From CADCTB01 sp964479465 (GTDB lineage Bacteria; Actinomycetota; Acidimicrobiia; Acidimicrobiales; AC-14), in assembly GCA_964479465.1 (NCBI GenBank), contig CAYZMG010000003.1:59585-123584 (forward strand): a DNA stretch of 64,000 nucleotides, written 5' to 3'. The position numbers and the translations under genes were made by a program. Below, piece after piece: positions 33,552 through 41,886 of the stretch (position 1 is its first letter; the number at the start of each line of letters is the position of its first letter). Under the pieces are notes generated by a model. The model ran no database searches. It was not told the DNA's origin and was given only the letters and a program-made list of their open reading frames with translations.

Positions 33552-34055
33552 GTGAACAAGTCCGATGTGATTCAAGACGTGGCCGGCGTGTCCGGTGTGA
33601 GCAAGTCAGACGTGGAAAAGGTCATCGACGCCTTCTTCGACTCGGTCCGGACCGCGGCGAGCAACGGTGACCGGGTGGCGTGGCCGAGCTTCGGTTCGTT
33701 CTCGGTCACCCAGCGCCAGGCCCGCACCGGCCGCAACCCCCGCACGGGAGAGCCCGTACCCATCGCCGCGTCGAAGGCGCTGAAGTTCTCCGCCAGCTCG
33801 GCGCTCAAGACGGCCCTCAACCCGCCCAAGGCGAAGGCGGCCAAGAAGGGCGCTACCGCCGCTCCGGCCAAGAAGGGTGCCGCGGCGCCGAAGAAGGCGG
33901 CTGCGGCTCCCAAGAAGGCGGCGCCGGCGGCCAAAGCAGCGCCGGCCAAGAAGGCGGCGCCGGCCAAGAAGGCGGCGCCGGCCAAGAAGGCCGCCACCAA
34001 GGCCCCCGCAGCCAAGGCGCCGGCCAAGAAGGCCACCAAGAAGGCCAAGAAGTAG
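33552..34055 (+). CDS. hupB: HU-family nucleoid protein with Lys/Ala-rich tail (HupB-like)
   Basis: 167 residues. The HU fold spans 1-90 (KSDVIQDVAGVSGVSKSDVEKVIDAF; GFGSF replaced by SFGSFSVTQRQARTGRNPRTGE), with the DNA-binding arm containing GRNP. The remaining 75 residues are PAKK/AAPKK/KKAA repeats, as in mycobacterial HupB, which add histone-H1-like DNA binding. Start: GTG at 33552 preceded by a very strong site GAAGGAGGTG at 33539-33548. A GTG at 33546 is inside that site, so I reject it as the start. Confidence 0.92.
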   Translation: MNKSDVIQDVAGVSGVSKSDVEKVIDAFFDSVRTAASNGDRVAWPSFGSFSVTQRQARTGRNPRTGEPVPIAASKALKFSASSALKTALNPPKAKAAKKGATAAPAKKGAAAPKKAAAAPKKAAPAAKAAPAKKAAPAKKAAPAKKAATKAPAAKAPAKKATKKAKK

Positions 34056-34057
34056 CA

Positions 34058-34080
34058 ACCGCCGCCGGCGGGCCGGCGGT
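34058..34080 (+). terminator. Hairpin after hupB
   Basis: ACCGCCG / CGGCGGT stem, 2 bp after the hupB stop, with no T-tract. A terminator role is likely given its place but not certain. Confidence 0.45.
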
Positions 34081-34127
34081 GAATGGTTCAAACGCACCTT
34101 GCATTTGGACCGGAGGAGCCTCACGGT

Positions 34128-34721
34128 GTGGGCATGCTTCGGCGGCTTCCTGTCCTGGTCGCACTGGTGGCGACCTTGGTGTTCGGGACGGGGATCGCTA
34201 CTGCTTTGGTCCGCTCGGGTGATGACGCATCGGCGCCGGCCCCCACTACCACCACCACCTCCACCGCGATCGAGGCGCCGACCACCACAGTTCTCGCGCC
34301 CACGACCGCGGCTCCTCGCACGACCGTGGCCCGGGTCACCACCACCACCCGGCGGGTGACCACGACCCGCCCGCCGGCCACGACCACCCTCCCCGTGACG
34401 ACGACGACTACCAGGCCGGCGCTCACGCGCGCCGCGGCGACCCAGGCCCTGTGCAGTGACATCGAGACGGCGGTCCGTCAGGTGGTGGGCGGCAACGTCC
34501 TCGGGGGCGGCCTCCGCTTGGTGCGAGCCCTCAACACCTACGGGGATGCCGCCGATCCCTCCGTCGTGTCCCCCGCGCGACGGATGGCGTCTGCCGGCGT
34601 CAACGGCGACCTCGAAACCAGCGCAGTCGCCACTCAGGAGGCCGCCGCCGCGTGCAACCGGCTCGGTTTCACCGTGACCCTCCCGGGCGGTATGCAGTGC
34701 GTCACCACGCCCTGCCCATGA
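34128..34721 (+). CDS. Membrane-anchored Thr/Pro-rich protein
   Basis: About 197 residues from the GTG at 34128, which follows CGGAGGAG; an ATG two codons later is also possible. One N-terminal membrane helix (LPVLVALVATLVFGTGIATAL), a ~75-residue Thr/Pro/Ala/Arg linker of the kind that crosses the cell wall and may be glycosylated, and a C-terminal helical domain of about 80 residues with four cysteines (QALCSDIE, AAACNRLG, GGMQCVTTPCP). Function unknown. It lies between hupB and the convergent PIG-L gene. Confidence 0.65.
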   Translation: MGMLRRLPVLVALVATLVFGTGIATALVRSGDDASAPAPTTTTTSTAIEAPTTTVLAPTTAAPRTTVARVTTTTRRVTTTRPPATTTLPVTTTTTRPALTRAAATQALCSDIETAVRQVVGGNVLGGGLRLVRALNTYGDAADPSVVSPARRMASAGVNGDLETSAVATQEAAAACNRLGFTVTLPGGMQCVTTPCP

Positions 34722-34739
34722 GCGGGAGAACGGTGGGGT

Positions 34740-35468
34740 TCAGAGCTTCGAGATGAGCTTGAAGCGCTCGGCGTAGGCAATGCCGTCCGCCTCGCCGGCC
34801 TCGGCGTGGCGCCGGCGGATCTTGTCCCGGAAGCGCTCGGCCTGCTCGGCCGACGACGGGTCGTCGATGTCCATCGTCGTGCGGTACTGGCTGCGGTGCT
34901 CGAGCAGGGCAGCCAGCTTGGCGTCGAGGCCGGCGCCGATGTCCTCGACGTGGTCGTACTCGTCGGCCTCCCACAACAGCAGGTGCGACGGCCGGTGCGG
35001 CGCCTCGCCCTGCTCGGGGAAGAAGTGGGGGTCCCGCGCCGCCACGATGCCCTCGACCGCGAGCTGGCCGGCGTGGTGATGATCAGGGTGGAGGCGGTAG
35101 CGCTTCCACGGGTCGTGGCCCAGCACCACGTCGGGCTTCAGCCGGCGGATCCAGAAGCAGACGTCGGCGCGCTGGCGCAGGCCCGACTCCAGCTCGCCGT
35201 CTCGCCAGCCCAGGAACACCACGTCGCCCGTGCCCCCCAAAGCCACCGAGGCGGCCCGCTGCTCGACCTGGCGGCTGGCCACCAGGGTGGCGAGGTCGTC
35301 CTCCGGATCCCAGGAGCCCTTGGAGCCGTCGGTGCAGATGAGGTGGGAGATCGCGCAGCCCGCCGCTGCCCACTTGGCCAGCGTGCCGCCACAGCCGAAC
35401 TCGACGTCGTCGGGATGGGCGCCGATGGCCAGGGCCCGGGCCGGCGCCGGCAGGTCGCGCGAACCCAT
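34740..35468 (-). CDS. PIG-L family deacetylase
   Basis: 242 residues. Zinc motif AHPDDVEFGCGG (His-Pro-Asp-Asp) and the third ligand region HPDHHHAG are intact. Family members remove N-acetyl groups from GlcNAc conjugates: MshB and Mca in mycothiol metabolism and others. Size and motifs do not decide which. The ATG overlaps the CofC stop (TGATG), so they are co-translated. Confidence 0.87.
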   Translation of the reverse strand: MGSRDLPAPARALAIGAHPDDVEFGCGGTLAKWAAAGCAISHLICTDGSKGSWDPEDDLATLVASRQVEQRAASVALGGTGDVVFLGWRDGELESGLRQRADVCFWIRRLKPDVVLGHDPWKRYRLHPDHHHAGQLAVEGIVAARDPHFFPEQGEAPHRPSHLLLWEADEYDHVEDIGAGLDAKLAALLEHRSQYRTTMDIDDPSSAEQAERFRDKIRRRHAEAGEADGIAYAERFKLISKL

Positions 35469-36052
35469 CAGGCGAGTGCCCGGAAGGCCAGCAGGTCGGC
35501 GGGCAGGTCGACGTCGTGCGACAAGGACGGCTCGCGTACGACCCGCAACGGCAGCCCGAGCCGAAGGGCCTCGGCGCCGTGACGGGCGAAGGACCCGGGG
35601 CCGTAGGAGAAGGTGAAGCCGGCGTCGCCCGGCACGCAGATCACGTTGGTCCCGTTGTCGTACTGGTCGGGAACGAGCGTCACGCCGGCGAATCGGGCCA
35701 CCCACGCCAGATGGCCGGCTCGGGGCAGGTCGGCGTGGGCCACGACCACCCGCCGGGCGCCGCCGGCGGCCAGGCGGGCCACGCCGGCCTCGACCGCCCG
35801 GTTCAGCCCCCGCTCCGGCTCCCACACGACGAGGGCGCCGAGGTCCCGGGCCCACTCGGCGACCTCCGCGTCGTCGCACACCACCGCGGTGGGCAGCGGC
35901 GCGGCCGATGTCACCACGTGGGTGGCCATGGCCCGCGCCAGTTCCGCCCGGTGGGCGGGGTCGAGAGCCGGCGCCAGTCGGAGCTTGGCCTCGCTGAAAG
36001 TCTTGACCGGGACCAGCACTGCCACCGGCCCGAAGGAGGCGAGCGCGCTCAA
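35468..36052 (-). CDS. cofC: 2-phospho-L-lactate/phosphoenolpyruvate guanylyltransferase (CofC/FbiD)
   Basis: 194 residues, nucleotidyltransferase fold. VLVPVKTFSEAKLRL is the N-terminal nucleotide-binding loop, VVAHADLPRA the metal site, and LVPDQYDNGTNVICVP, then FTFSYGPGSFARHGAEA are CofC signatures. It activates 2-phospholactate or PEP with GTP for coenzyme F420 synthesis, so the organism likely makes F420. No other F420 genes are in the window. The start overlaps the upstream monooxygenase-like stop by four bases. Confidence 0.88.
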   Translation of the reverse strand: MSALASFGPVAVLVPVKTFSEAKLRLAPALDPAHRAELARAMATHVVTSAAPLPTAVVCDDAEVAEWARDLGALVVWEPERGLNRAVEAGVARLAAGGARRVVVAHADLPRAGHLAWVARFAGVTLVPDQYDNGTNVICVPGDAGFTFSYGPGSFARHGAEALRLGLPLRVVREPSLSHDVDLPADLLAFRALA

Positions 36053-36354
36053 AGAACTTCGAGGACCTTCGACACCGGCTCCTGGCGCAGCAGCTGCCGC
36101 ACCCGCACCAGCGCCTCGCGCACCTCGTGCGACGCGATGGCGGTCGCCATCTCGTCGAGGGATGACCAGCGCGAGATTGCGGTCCCCTCGACGAGGCCGC
36201 CGGCGTTGGGCGCCACGGTGACGGCCAGCTCGATGCCGAGGCAGCCCGATGCGCGAGCGAAAACCGGTACCACGTCGTCGATGAAGAGCCGCTTGACCTC
36301 CGCCACGTCGGCCGGGGCGACGGCGCTCTGGTACAGCCGCAGGAACTCAGCCAT
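36049..36354 (-). CDS. ABM-like dimeric alpha/beta-barrel protein
   Basis: 101 residues. The pattern (FLRLYQSAVAPADVAEVKRLF, then GCLGIELAVT, WSSLDEMATAIASHEVRE) fits the antibiotic-biosynthesis-monooxygenase/dimeric ferredoxin-like fold. Such proteins are small oxygenases or stress enzymes; the reaction is not predictable. First in the operon leading to CofC and the PIG-L deacetylase. Confidence 0.6.
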   Translation of the reverse strand: MAEFLRLYQSAVAPADVAEVKRLFIDDVVPVFARASGCLGIELAVTVAPNAGGLVEGTAISRWSSLDEMATAIASHEVREALVRVRQLLRQEPVSKVLEVL

Positions 36355-36369
36355 CGGACCACTCCGCCA

Positions 36370-37230
36370 TCACGGCCTCCAGGTGCTCTTGGTGAACATG
36401 GCGGCAAGCTCGGGGTTGCTGGAAAGGGCCATGCGCCGGCGGTCGAGCACGCCCGCCAGGCGCTCGCCGGTGCCCGGGTACTTCAGCGTGACCCGCACTT
36501 CGTCGGGGGTGACCTCCAGCACGTTGTACGACGGCCGGGTGTAGCCGCGCACCCGGTGGGAGGAGACGGTGCCGGAGTTCACCAGGAGCACATGGTCGAG
36601 CAGCCAGACGTGGGGCACGTGCTTGTGTCCGGACAGGACCATGTCGACCTTCAGCTCGGCCAGCAGGGCGAGCACGTCGCCGGCATCCCACACGGTGTTG
36701 CGCTCCCGGCCGGTCCCGGGGACGGGGACCAGGTGGTGGTGGAGCACGAACACCTTGAAGTCGGCCTCGGCCGCGAACTGGTCGCGTATCCAGCGATAAC
36801 GCTCGCGGCCGACCTCGCCCTCGGCCAGGTCGGGCTTGGAGGAGTCGATGGCGACGATCTGGACCCGGAGCGGGTGCTCGGTGCCGTTGCGGGGAGGAAG
36901 GGTGAGGGAGATGACCCGATCGCCCTTCTCGGACACGTCGCCGACACCGAAAGTGTCCCGGAAGTGGAGGTAGCCGACGTTCTTGGAGTCGTGGTTCCCG
37001 GGGATGACGAGCATGGTGAAGCCGGCGGCGAACAGGGGCTCGAGGAACTGCTGGGCCTGGCGGAACTCGCCGGCGTAGCCCTCGGCGGTGAGGTCGCCGC
37101 CGATGACGACGAGGTCGGGGTTGAGCCCGATGGTCTCCTTGACCGCCGTCTCCAGCAGGCCGGCGTCGAAGAAGGGCGAGCCGCAGTGGAGATCGGAGAG
37201 CTGGGCGACGACGAACGCTTCGCGTGCCAT
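36370..37230 (-). CDS. CpdA-like metallophosphoesterase
   Basis: 286 residues from the ATG at 37230. Motifs: QLSDLHCG, VVIGGDLT, IPGNHD, FVLHHHLVP and LSGHKHVPH, the full calcineurin-type dimetal site. Relatives include 3',5'-cAMP phosphodiesterase CpdA. The substrate is not determined. It lies 15 bp behind the monooxygenase-like gene in transcription order and is divergent from gpsA. Confidence 0.85.
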   Translation of the reverse strand: MAREAFVVAQLSDLHCGSPFFDAGLLETAVKETIGLNPDLVVIGGDLTAEGYAGEFRQAQQFLEPLFAAGFTMLVIPGNHDSKNVGYLHFRDTFGVGDVSEKGDRVISLTLPPRNGTEHPLRVQIVAIDSSKPDLAEGEVGRERYRWIRDQFAAEADFKVFVLHHHLVPVPGTGRERNTVWDAGDVLALLAELKVDMVLSGHKHVPHVWLLDHVLLVNSGTVSSHRVRGYTRPSYNVLEVTPDEVRVTLKYPGTGERLAGVLDRRRMALSSNPELAAMFTKSTWRP

Positions 37231-37288
37231 GGGTGCACGAAGTCTAAGGGACACGATCGACGCGACCCCGCAGGTAGGGTCCTCACCG

Positions 37289-38293
37289 ATGACGCGGAAG
37301 GTGTGCGTGCTGGGGGCGGGCTCTTGGGGCACCGCCATGGCGGCCATGTGCGCGCTCCGTGCCCCGACCGTGCTGTGGGCCCGCCGGCCCGAACTGGCCG
37401 ACGCCATGCAGCGCGACCGCCGCAACGCCGGCTACCTGCCCGAGCTCGCCTTCCCCGCCGGCCTCCGGGCGACGGCGTCACTGGTCGACGCGGTGGATGG
37501 GGCCGGCGTGGTGGTGATGGCGGTCCCTTCGCATGGGTTCCGCGCCGTGCTCGGCGACGCCTCGCCCCACCTCGCCGCCGGCGTTCCGGTCGTGAGCCTG
37601 ACCAAGGGCGTGGAGCAGGGAACGCTCGCCCGCATGACCGAGGTCATCACCGCGGTGGTGCCGGCGCACCCGTACGCGGTGCTGACCGGTCCCAACTTGG
37701 TCGGCGAGATCGTCGCCGGCTACCCGACGGCCAGCGTGGTGGCGGCCACCGATGCCGGCCTGGCCGGCGAGCTCCAGGAGTTGTTCAGTACCGGTTCGTT
37801 CCGGGTCTACACCAACCCCGACGTGGTGGGTTGCGAGCTGGGCGGGGCGCTGAAGAACGTGGTCGCCATCGCCGCCGGCGTGTCGGACGGGCTTGGCCTC
37901 GGTGACAACACCCGGGCCGCCCTCATCACCCGGGGCGTGGCCGAGCTGACCCGCCTCGGCGTCGCCCTGGGAGGTCAACCCCTGACCTTCGGTGGGCTGA
38001 CCGGCATGGGCGACCTCGTAGCCACCTGCATCAGCCGGCGCAGCCGGAACCGCTGGGTGGGCGAGGAGCTGGCCCGGGGCCGCCCGCTGGCCGAGATCGT
38101 CGCCGGCACCCGGATGGTGGCCGAGGGGGTGCGGACGTCGGCCGCCGTGGTCGAGCTGGCCGCCCGGGTCGGCGTGGAGATGCCGATCGCCGACCAGGTC
38201 GTCGCCGTGCTCGACGGGATCACGCCGGCGGCGGAGGTCGTCGCCGCCCTCATGGGCCGGATGATGAAACCGGAGCTCCACGGGCTGGGCTGA
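37289..38293 (+). CDS. gpsA: Glycerol-3-phosphate dehydrogenase [NAD(P)+]
   Basis: 334 residues. NAD(P)-binding GAGSWGTAMA (8-17), LTKGVEQGT, the active-site lysine region LGGALKNVVAIAAGVSDGLGLGDNTRAAL, GLTGMGDLVATC and SRNRWVGEEL. It reduces dihydroxyacetone phosphate to sn-glycerol-3-phosphate for phospholipids. There is no detectable ribosome site at the ATG. Confidence 0.93.
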   Translation: MTRKVCVLGAGSWGTAMAAMCALRAPTVLWARRPELADAMQRDRRNAGYLPELAFPAGLRATASLVDAVDGAGVVVMAVPSHGFRAVLGDASPHLAAGVPVVSLTKGVEQGTLARMTEVITAVVPAHPYAVLTGPNLVGEIVAGYPTASVVAATDAGLAGELQELFSTGSFRVYTNPDVVGCELGGALKNVVAIAAGVSDGLGLGDNTRAALITRGVAELTRLGVALGGQPLTFGGLTGMGDLVATCISRRSRNRWVGEELARGRPLAEIVAGTRMVAEGVRTSAAVVELAARVGVEMPIADQVVAVLDGITPAAEVVAALMGRMMKPELHGLG

Positions 38294-38393
38294 ATCTCGC
38301 AGGCGGTTCTCAGCCTGCACCCAGGTGGGCGAGTGATCCTGCCTCCATGCCGCCGAGCCGTCTACCCGCCGTCGCCGTCGTACTCTTGGCAGA

Positions 38394-39434
38394 ATGACCG
38401 ACCACGCCGCCGTCGCCGCGAACGCCGCTCACCTCGAGCAGGCCCTGTTCGAGGTCAAGAAGGTCATCGTCGGCCAGGATCAGGTGATCGAGCGCCTGGT
38501 GGCCTGTCTGCTGGCCCGGGGCCACTGCCTGCTCGAAGGGGTGCCCGGCCTGGCCAAGACGCTGGCCGTGGAGACCCTGGCCGAGGTGGTGGGCGGTACG
38601 TTCGTGCGCCTCCAGTTCACCCCCGACCTCATCCCGTCCGACCTCACCGGCACCCGCATCTACCGGCAGTCCAGCGAGACCTTCGACGTCCAGCTCGGCC
38701 CCATCTTCGCCAACTTCGTCCTCGCGGATGAGATCAACCGGGCCCCGGCCAAGGTCCAGTCCGCCCTCCTCGAGGTCATGTCCGAGCGCCAGGTGTCCCT
38801 GGGCGGGCAGACGTTCAAGGTGCCCAATCCGTTCCTGGTCCTCGCCACCCAGAACCCGATCGAGTCCGAGGGCGTCTACCCGCTCCCCGAGGCCCAGCGC
38901 GACCGGTTCCTCATGAAGATCATGGTCAACTACCCGGACCGCAACGAGGAGGTGGAGATCGTCCAGCGGATGGCCGTGAACCCTCCGCACGCCAACCGGG
39001 TGCTCTCCCTCGACGACCTGGTGACGCTGCAGGCCGCAGCCGACTCGGTCTTCGCCCACAGAGCCGTCGTCGACTACGCGGTCCGCATCGTGCACGCCAC
39101 CCGCGCCCCGGCCGAGCACGGGCTGGGCGACATCGTCGGCATGATCGACTACGGCGCCAGCCCGCGGGCCAGCCTGGGTCTCGTGGCCGGCGCCCGGGCC
39201 CTCGCCCTGCTGCGGGGGCGGGACTACGTGCTGCCCCAGGACATCGTCGACGTGGCGCCCGACGTGCTGCGCCACCGGCTGGTCCTGTCCTATGAGGCGC
39301 TGGCCGACGGCGTCTCGATCGACAACCTGGTGACCAAAGTCCTCGGCACCGTGCCGGCGCCCCGGCTGGCGCCAAGCCAGGACACCACCGCCATCGACGG
39401 GGTCGACGTGCCCGGCGTGGCCAGTACGGCGTGA
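38394..39434 (+). CDS. MoxR family AAA ATPase
   Basis: 346 residues. Walker A GVPGLAKT, FTPDLIPSDLTG, Walker B VLADEINRAPAK, sensor-1 LATQNPIESEGVYPLPEAQRDRF and the C-terminal lid. MoxR ATPases are chaperones that act with DUF58 and VWA-domain partners, often in maturation of metal enzymes or envelope functions. First of a three-gene operon: its stop overlaps the DUF58 start by four bases. Confidence 0.92.
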   Translation: MTDHAAVAANAAHLEQALFEVKKVIVGQDQVIERLVACLLARGHCLLEGVPGLAKTLAVETLAEVVGGTFVRLQFTPDLIPSDLTGTRIYRQSSETFDVQLGPIFANFVLADEINRAPAKVQSALLEVMSERQVSLGGQTFKVPNPFLVLATQNPIESEGVYPLPEAQRDRFLMKIMVNYPDRNEEVEIVQRMAVNPPHANRVLSLDDLVTLQAAADSVFAHRAVVDYAVRIVHATRAPAEHGLGDIVGMIDYGASPRASLGLVAGARALALLRGRDYVLPQDIVDVAPDVLRHRLVLSYEALADGVSIDNLVTKVLGTVPAPRLAPSQDTTAIDGVDVPGVASTA

Positions 39435-40369
39435 AGGTCCTGCCCGCGACGGGCGAAGGTCTCAGCGACCGCCGGCCCGAGGAGGTTCTGCGCCGGCTCC
39501 AGCTCACCATCACCCGCCGGCTCGACGGGCTGCTCCAGGGCGACTACCAGGCGCTGCTGCCCGGACTGGGCAGCGAGCCCGGCGACAGCCGGGAGTACCA
39601 GGAGGGCGACGACGTCCGCCGCATGGACTGGGCGGTGACGGCCCGGACGACGGTGCCCCACGTGCGCGACCCGGTCGCCGACCGGGAGCTGGAGTCGTGG
39701 GCCATCGTCGACTGCTCGGCCAGCATGGACTTCGGCACCGGCAACTGCGAGAAGCGCGACCTGGCGCTGGCCGCGGTGGCCGCCATCGGGTTCATGACGA
39801 CTCGCACCGGGAACCGCTTCGGCGCCCTCTTGGTGAAGCCCGACGGCATCACCCGCATCCCCTCCCGCCCCGGCCAGCAACCGCTCATGGCCTTGCTCCA
39901 CAAGCTCGCCATCCGCGAGCGCGTCGACGGTAGCGGGTCCACCGATTTGGGCGCCGCCATCGTGAGCCACATGGTGGCCCGCCGGCGGCGGGGTCTGGCC
40001 GTCGTGGTGTCGGACTTCCTGTCGCCCCCCGGCTGGGAGCGGCCCCTCACCGGCCTCTGTGCCCGCCACCAGGTGCTGGCAGTGGAGGTCATCGACCGGC
40101 GGGAGCTGGAGCTGCCCAACGTCGGCTACCTCACCCTGGTGGACCCCGAGACGGGCCGGCGCATGGAACTGCAGACCGCGAAGGCCAGCATCCGGCAGCG
40201 CTACGCCGAGGCCGCCGCGGCCCAGCGGGCCGAGATCGCCGCTGCCATCCGCCGCGCCGGCGCCCAGCACCTTGTCCTGCGCACCGACCAGGACTGGCTG
40301 CGCGACATCGTCGACTTCGTCCTGTCCGCCCGCCGGCACCGTGGTGCCCTGCAGAGAGTCAACCGATGA
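39431..40369 (+). CDS. DUF58 protein, MoxR partner
   Basis: 312 residues from a GTG that overlaps the MoxR stop (GTGA). DUF58 signatures: GSEPGDSREYQEGDDVRRMDWAVTART, and a VWA-like core with the MIDAS-like DCSASM. The C-terminal SARRHRGALQRVNR is duplicated just downstream. It has no membrane helices, unlike many DUF58 proteins. It is expected to act with the MoxR ATPase and the VWA protein. Confidence 0.88.
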   Translation: MKVLPATGEGLSDRRPEEVLRRLQLTITRRLDGLLQGDYQALLPGLGSEPGDSREYQEGDDVRRMDWAVTARTTVPHVRDPVADRELESWAIVDCSASMDFGTGNCEKRDLALAAVAAIGFMTTRTGNRFGALLVKPDGITRIPSRPGQQPLMALLHKLAIRERVDGSGSTDLGAAIVSHMVARRRRGLAVVVSDFLSPPGWERPLTGLCARHQVLAVEVIDRRELELPNVGYLTLVDPETGRRMELQTAKASIRQRYAEAAAAQRAEIAAAIRRAGAQHLVLRTDQDWLRDIVDFVLSARRHRGALQRVNR

Positions 40370-40442
40370 TCCTCGTCCTTCGCCTGTCGGCCCGCCGCCA
40401 CCGAGGCGCCCTCCAGCACGTCAGCCGATGATCTTCGCCCTC
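40319..40442 (+). repeat. 62-bp diverged tandem duplication at the DUF58/VWA junction
   Basis: Copy 1 is 40319-40380 and copy 2 40381-40442 (CCTGTCSGCCCGCCGSCACCG..., ending AxCCGATGATCyTCG). It duplicates the last codons of the DUF58 gene with its stop/start overlap. It creates a 21-codon ORF (40366-40431) whose product, ending SARRHRGALQHVSR, is a copy of the DUF58 tail; its TGA overlaps the ATG of the VWA gene. Translational coupling is thus kept through a mini-ORF. Confidence 0.8.
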
Positions 40443-41387
40443 ACCTTCCTCTCCCGCGGCCGGTTGTGGTTCCTGCTCCTCGTCGCCGCCCTCATCGCCG
40501 CCTACGTGATGATGCAGATGCGGCGCAAGGAGTACGCGGTCCGGTTCACCAATCTGGCCCTCCTCGACTCCATCGCCCCGAAGCGCCCCACCTGGCGCAA
40601 GCACATCCCCGCCACTGCCTTCATCCTGGCCATGATCGCCCTGGTCACCGCGTTCGCCCAGCCGGCACGCCCGGTCAAGGTGCCGCGCGAGCGGGCGACC
40701 GTTGTGATGGCGATCGACGTGTCGCTGTCGATGGAGGCCACCGATGTCGAGCCCAACCGTCTCCTCGCCGCCCAGGAGGCGGCCAAGTCCTTCGTCGACC
40801 TGGTCCCCGCCCGCCTGAACCTCGGCCTGGTGGCGTTCTCCGGCGTGGCCCAGGTGCTCGTGTCTCCGACCACCGACCACGGCCTGCTCAAGCGCAGCAT
40901 CGACAACCTCATCCTCGGCCCGCGCACCGCGGTGGGGGAGGCCATCTTCGCCAGCCTCGGTAGCATCGCCTCGGTGGCGTCGGAGCCGGGCCAGCCGCTG
41001 CCCCCTGGGCGCATCGTGCTGATGTCCGACGGCGAGACCACCGTCGGTCGGGCCAACGAGATGGCCATCCAGGCCGCCACCGACGCCCAGGTCCAGATCT
41101 CCACCATCGCCTTCGGCACCGACGACGGCACCGTCTTCGTCGAGGGCCGCAGCATCCCTGTGCCGGTGAACCGTGAGGCCCTGGGTGCCATCGCCGAGGC
41201 CACCGGCGGCCGGGCCTTCGAGGCCGCCACCGGCCGCGAGCTGCGCCGGGTCTACGCCGACATCGGTAGCTCCATCGGTTACCGCACCGAGGAGCGCGAG
41301 GTCACCTCCTGGCTGGTCGGGCTGGCGCTGGCCTTCGCCCTGGCCGCCGCCGCCGGCTCCCTGCTGTGGAGCTCCCGCCTGCCCTAA
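40428..41387 (+). CDS. VWA-domain membrane protein (BatA-like)
   Basis: 319 residues. Two N-terminal membrane helices (LWFLLLVAALIAAYVMM; IPATAFILAMIALVTAF), a VWA domain with MIDAS DVSLSM (DxSxS), the T in the PTTDH loop and D in SDGETT, and a C-terminal helix (WLVGLALAFALAAAAGSLLW). It resembles BatA/BatB of Bacteroides aerotolerance operons. It works with the MoxR ATPase and DUF58 protein encoded just upstream. A large palindrome follows the stop by 8 bp. Confidence 0.88.
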   Translation: MIFALTFLSRGRLWFLLLVAALIAAYVMMQMRRKEYAVRFTNLALLDSIAPKRPTWRKHIPATAFILAMIALVTAFAQPARPVKVPRERATVVMAIDVSLSMEATDVEPNRLLAAQEAAKSFVDLVPARLNLGLVAFSGVAQVLVSPTTDHGLLKRSIDNLILGPRTAVGEAIFASLGSIASVASEPGQPLPPGRIVLMSDGETTVGRANEMAIQAATDAQVQISTIAFGTDDGTVFVEGRSIPVPVNREALGAIAEATGGRAFEAATGRELRRVYADIGSSIGYRTEEREVTSWLVGLALAFALAAAAGSLLWSSRLP

Positions 41388-41394
41388 CCCCTCT

Positions 41395-41447
41395 GCGAAC
41401 TGGCTGCACTGACGGTCGTATACGACCGCCAGTGCAGCCAGTTGGCG
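41395..41447. repeat. Large palindrome, copy 2
   Basis: A nearly perfect inverted repeat centred on GTATAC at 41418-41423, with arms AACTGGCTGCACTGACGGTC and the complement. It is the same element as 8731-8790; differences between copies tend to fall in loops or mismatched steps. It lies directly after a + strand stop codon and before rpiB, so a terminator or REP-like role is possible. Confidence 0.88.
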
Positions 41448-41472
41448 AAGGCGGGCGGTACCGTTGGCTCCG

Positions 41473-41886
41473 ATGAGGGTGGCCTTCGGGACCGACGAGC
41501 GCACGCCCCTGGCCGAGGACATCGTCGCCGCCCTTTCCGCCGCCGGCCACGAGGTGGTGCTCCGGATCGAGGACGAGCCGTGGCCCGATGTGGGCCGGCG
41601 GGTGGGGGAGGCGGTTGCCGCCGGCGAGGCCGACCGGGGCGTGGTCTGCTGCTGGACCGGCACGGGCGTGTCGATCGCCGCGAACAAGGTTGCCGGCGTG
41701 CGGGCCGCCCTGTGCACCGACGCCGAGACGGCCCGGGGCGCCCGGCGCTGGAACGACGCCAACGTGCTGGCGATGGGCCTGCGGCTGACGACGCCGGCGA
41801 CGGCTGTGGAGATGCTGGAATTGTTCTTCGCCACCGAGCCCGATGCTGACGAGGCAACGAACATAAGCAAGCTCACCGATGGGTAA
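41473..41886 (+). CDS. RpiB/LacAB family sugar-phosphate isomerase
   Basis: 137 residues from the ATG at 41473 (MRVAFGTDERTPLAEDIV). The catalytic-cysteine/anion-hole region is CCWTGTGVSIAANKVAGVRAALC, and the C-terminal part has NDANVLAMG. Canonical RpiB interconverts ribose-5-phosphate and ribulose-5-phosphate. The usual N-terminal DHAG appears here as TDER, so the substrate may differ. It overlaps rnhB by 8 bp. Confidence 0.82.
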   Translation: MRVAFGTDERTPLAEDIVAALSAAGHEVVLRIEDEPWPDVGRRVGEAVAAGEADRGVVCCWTGTGVSIAANKVAGVRAALCTDAETARGARRWNDANVLAMGLRLTTPATAVEMLELFFATEPDADEATNISKLTDG

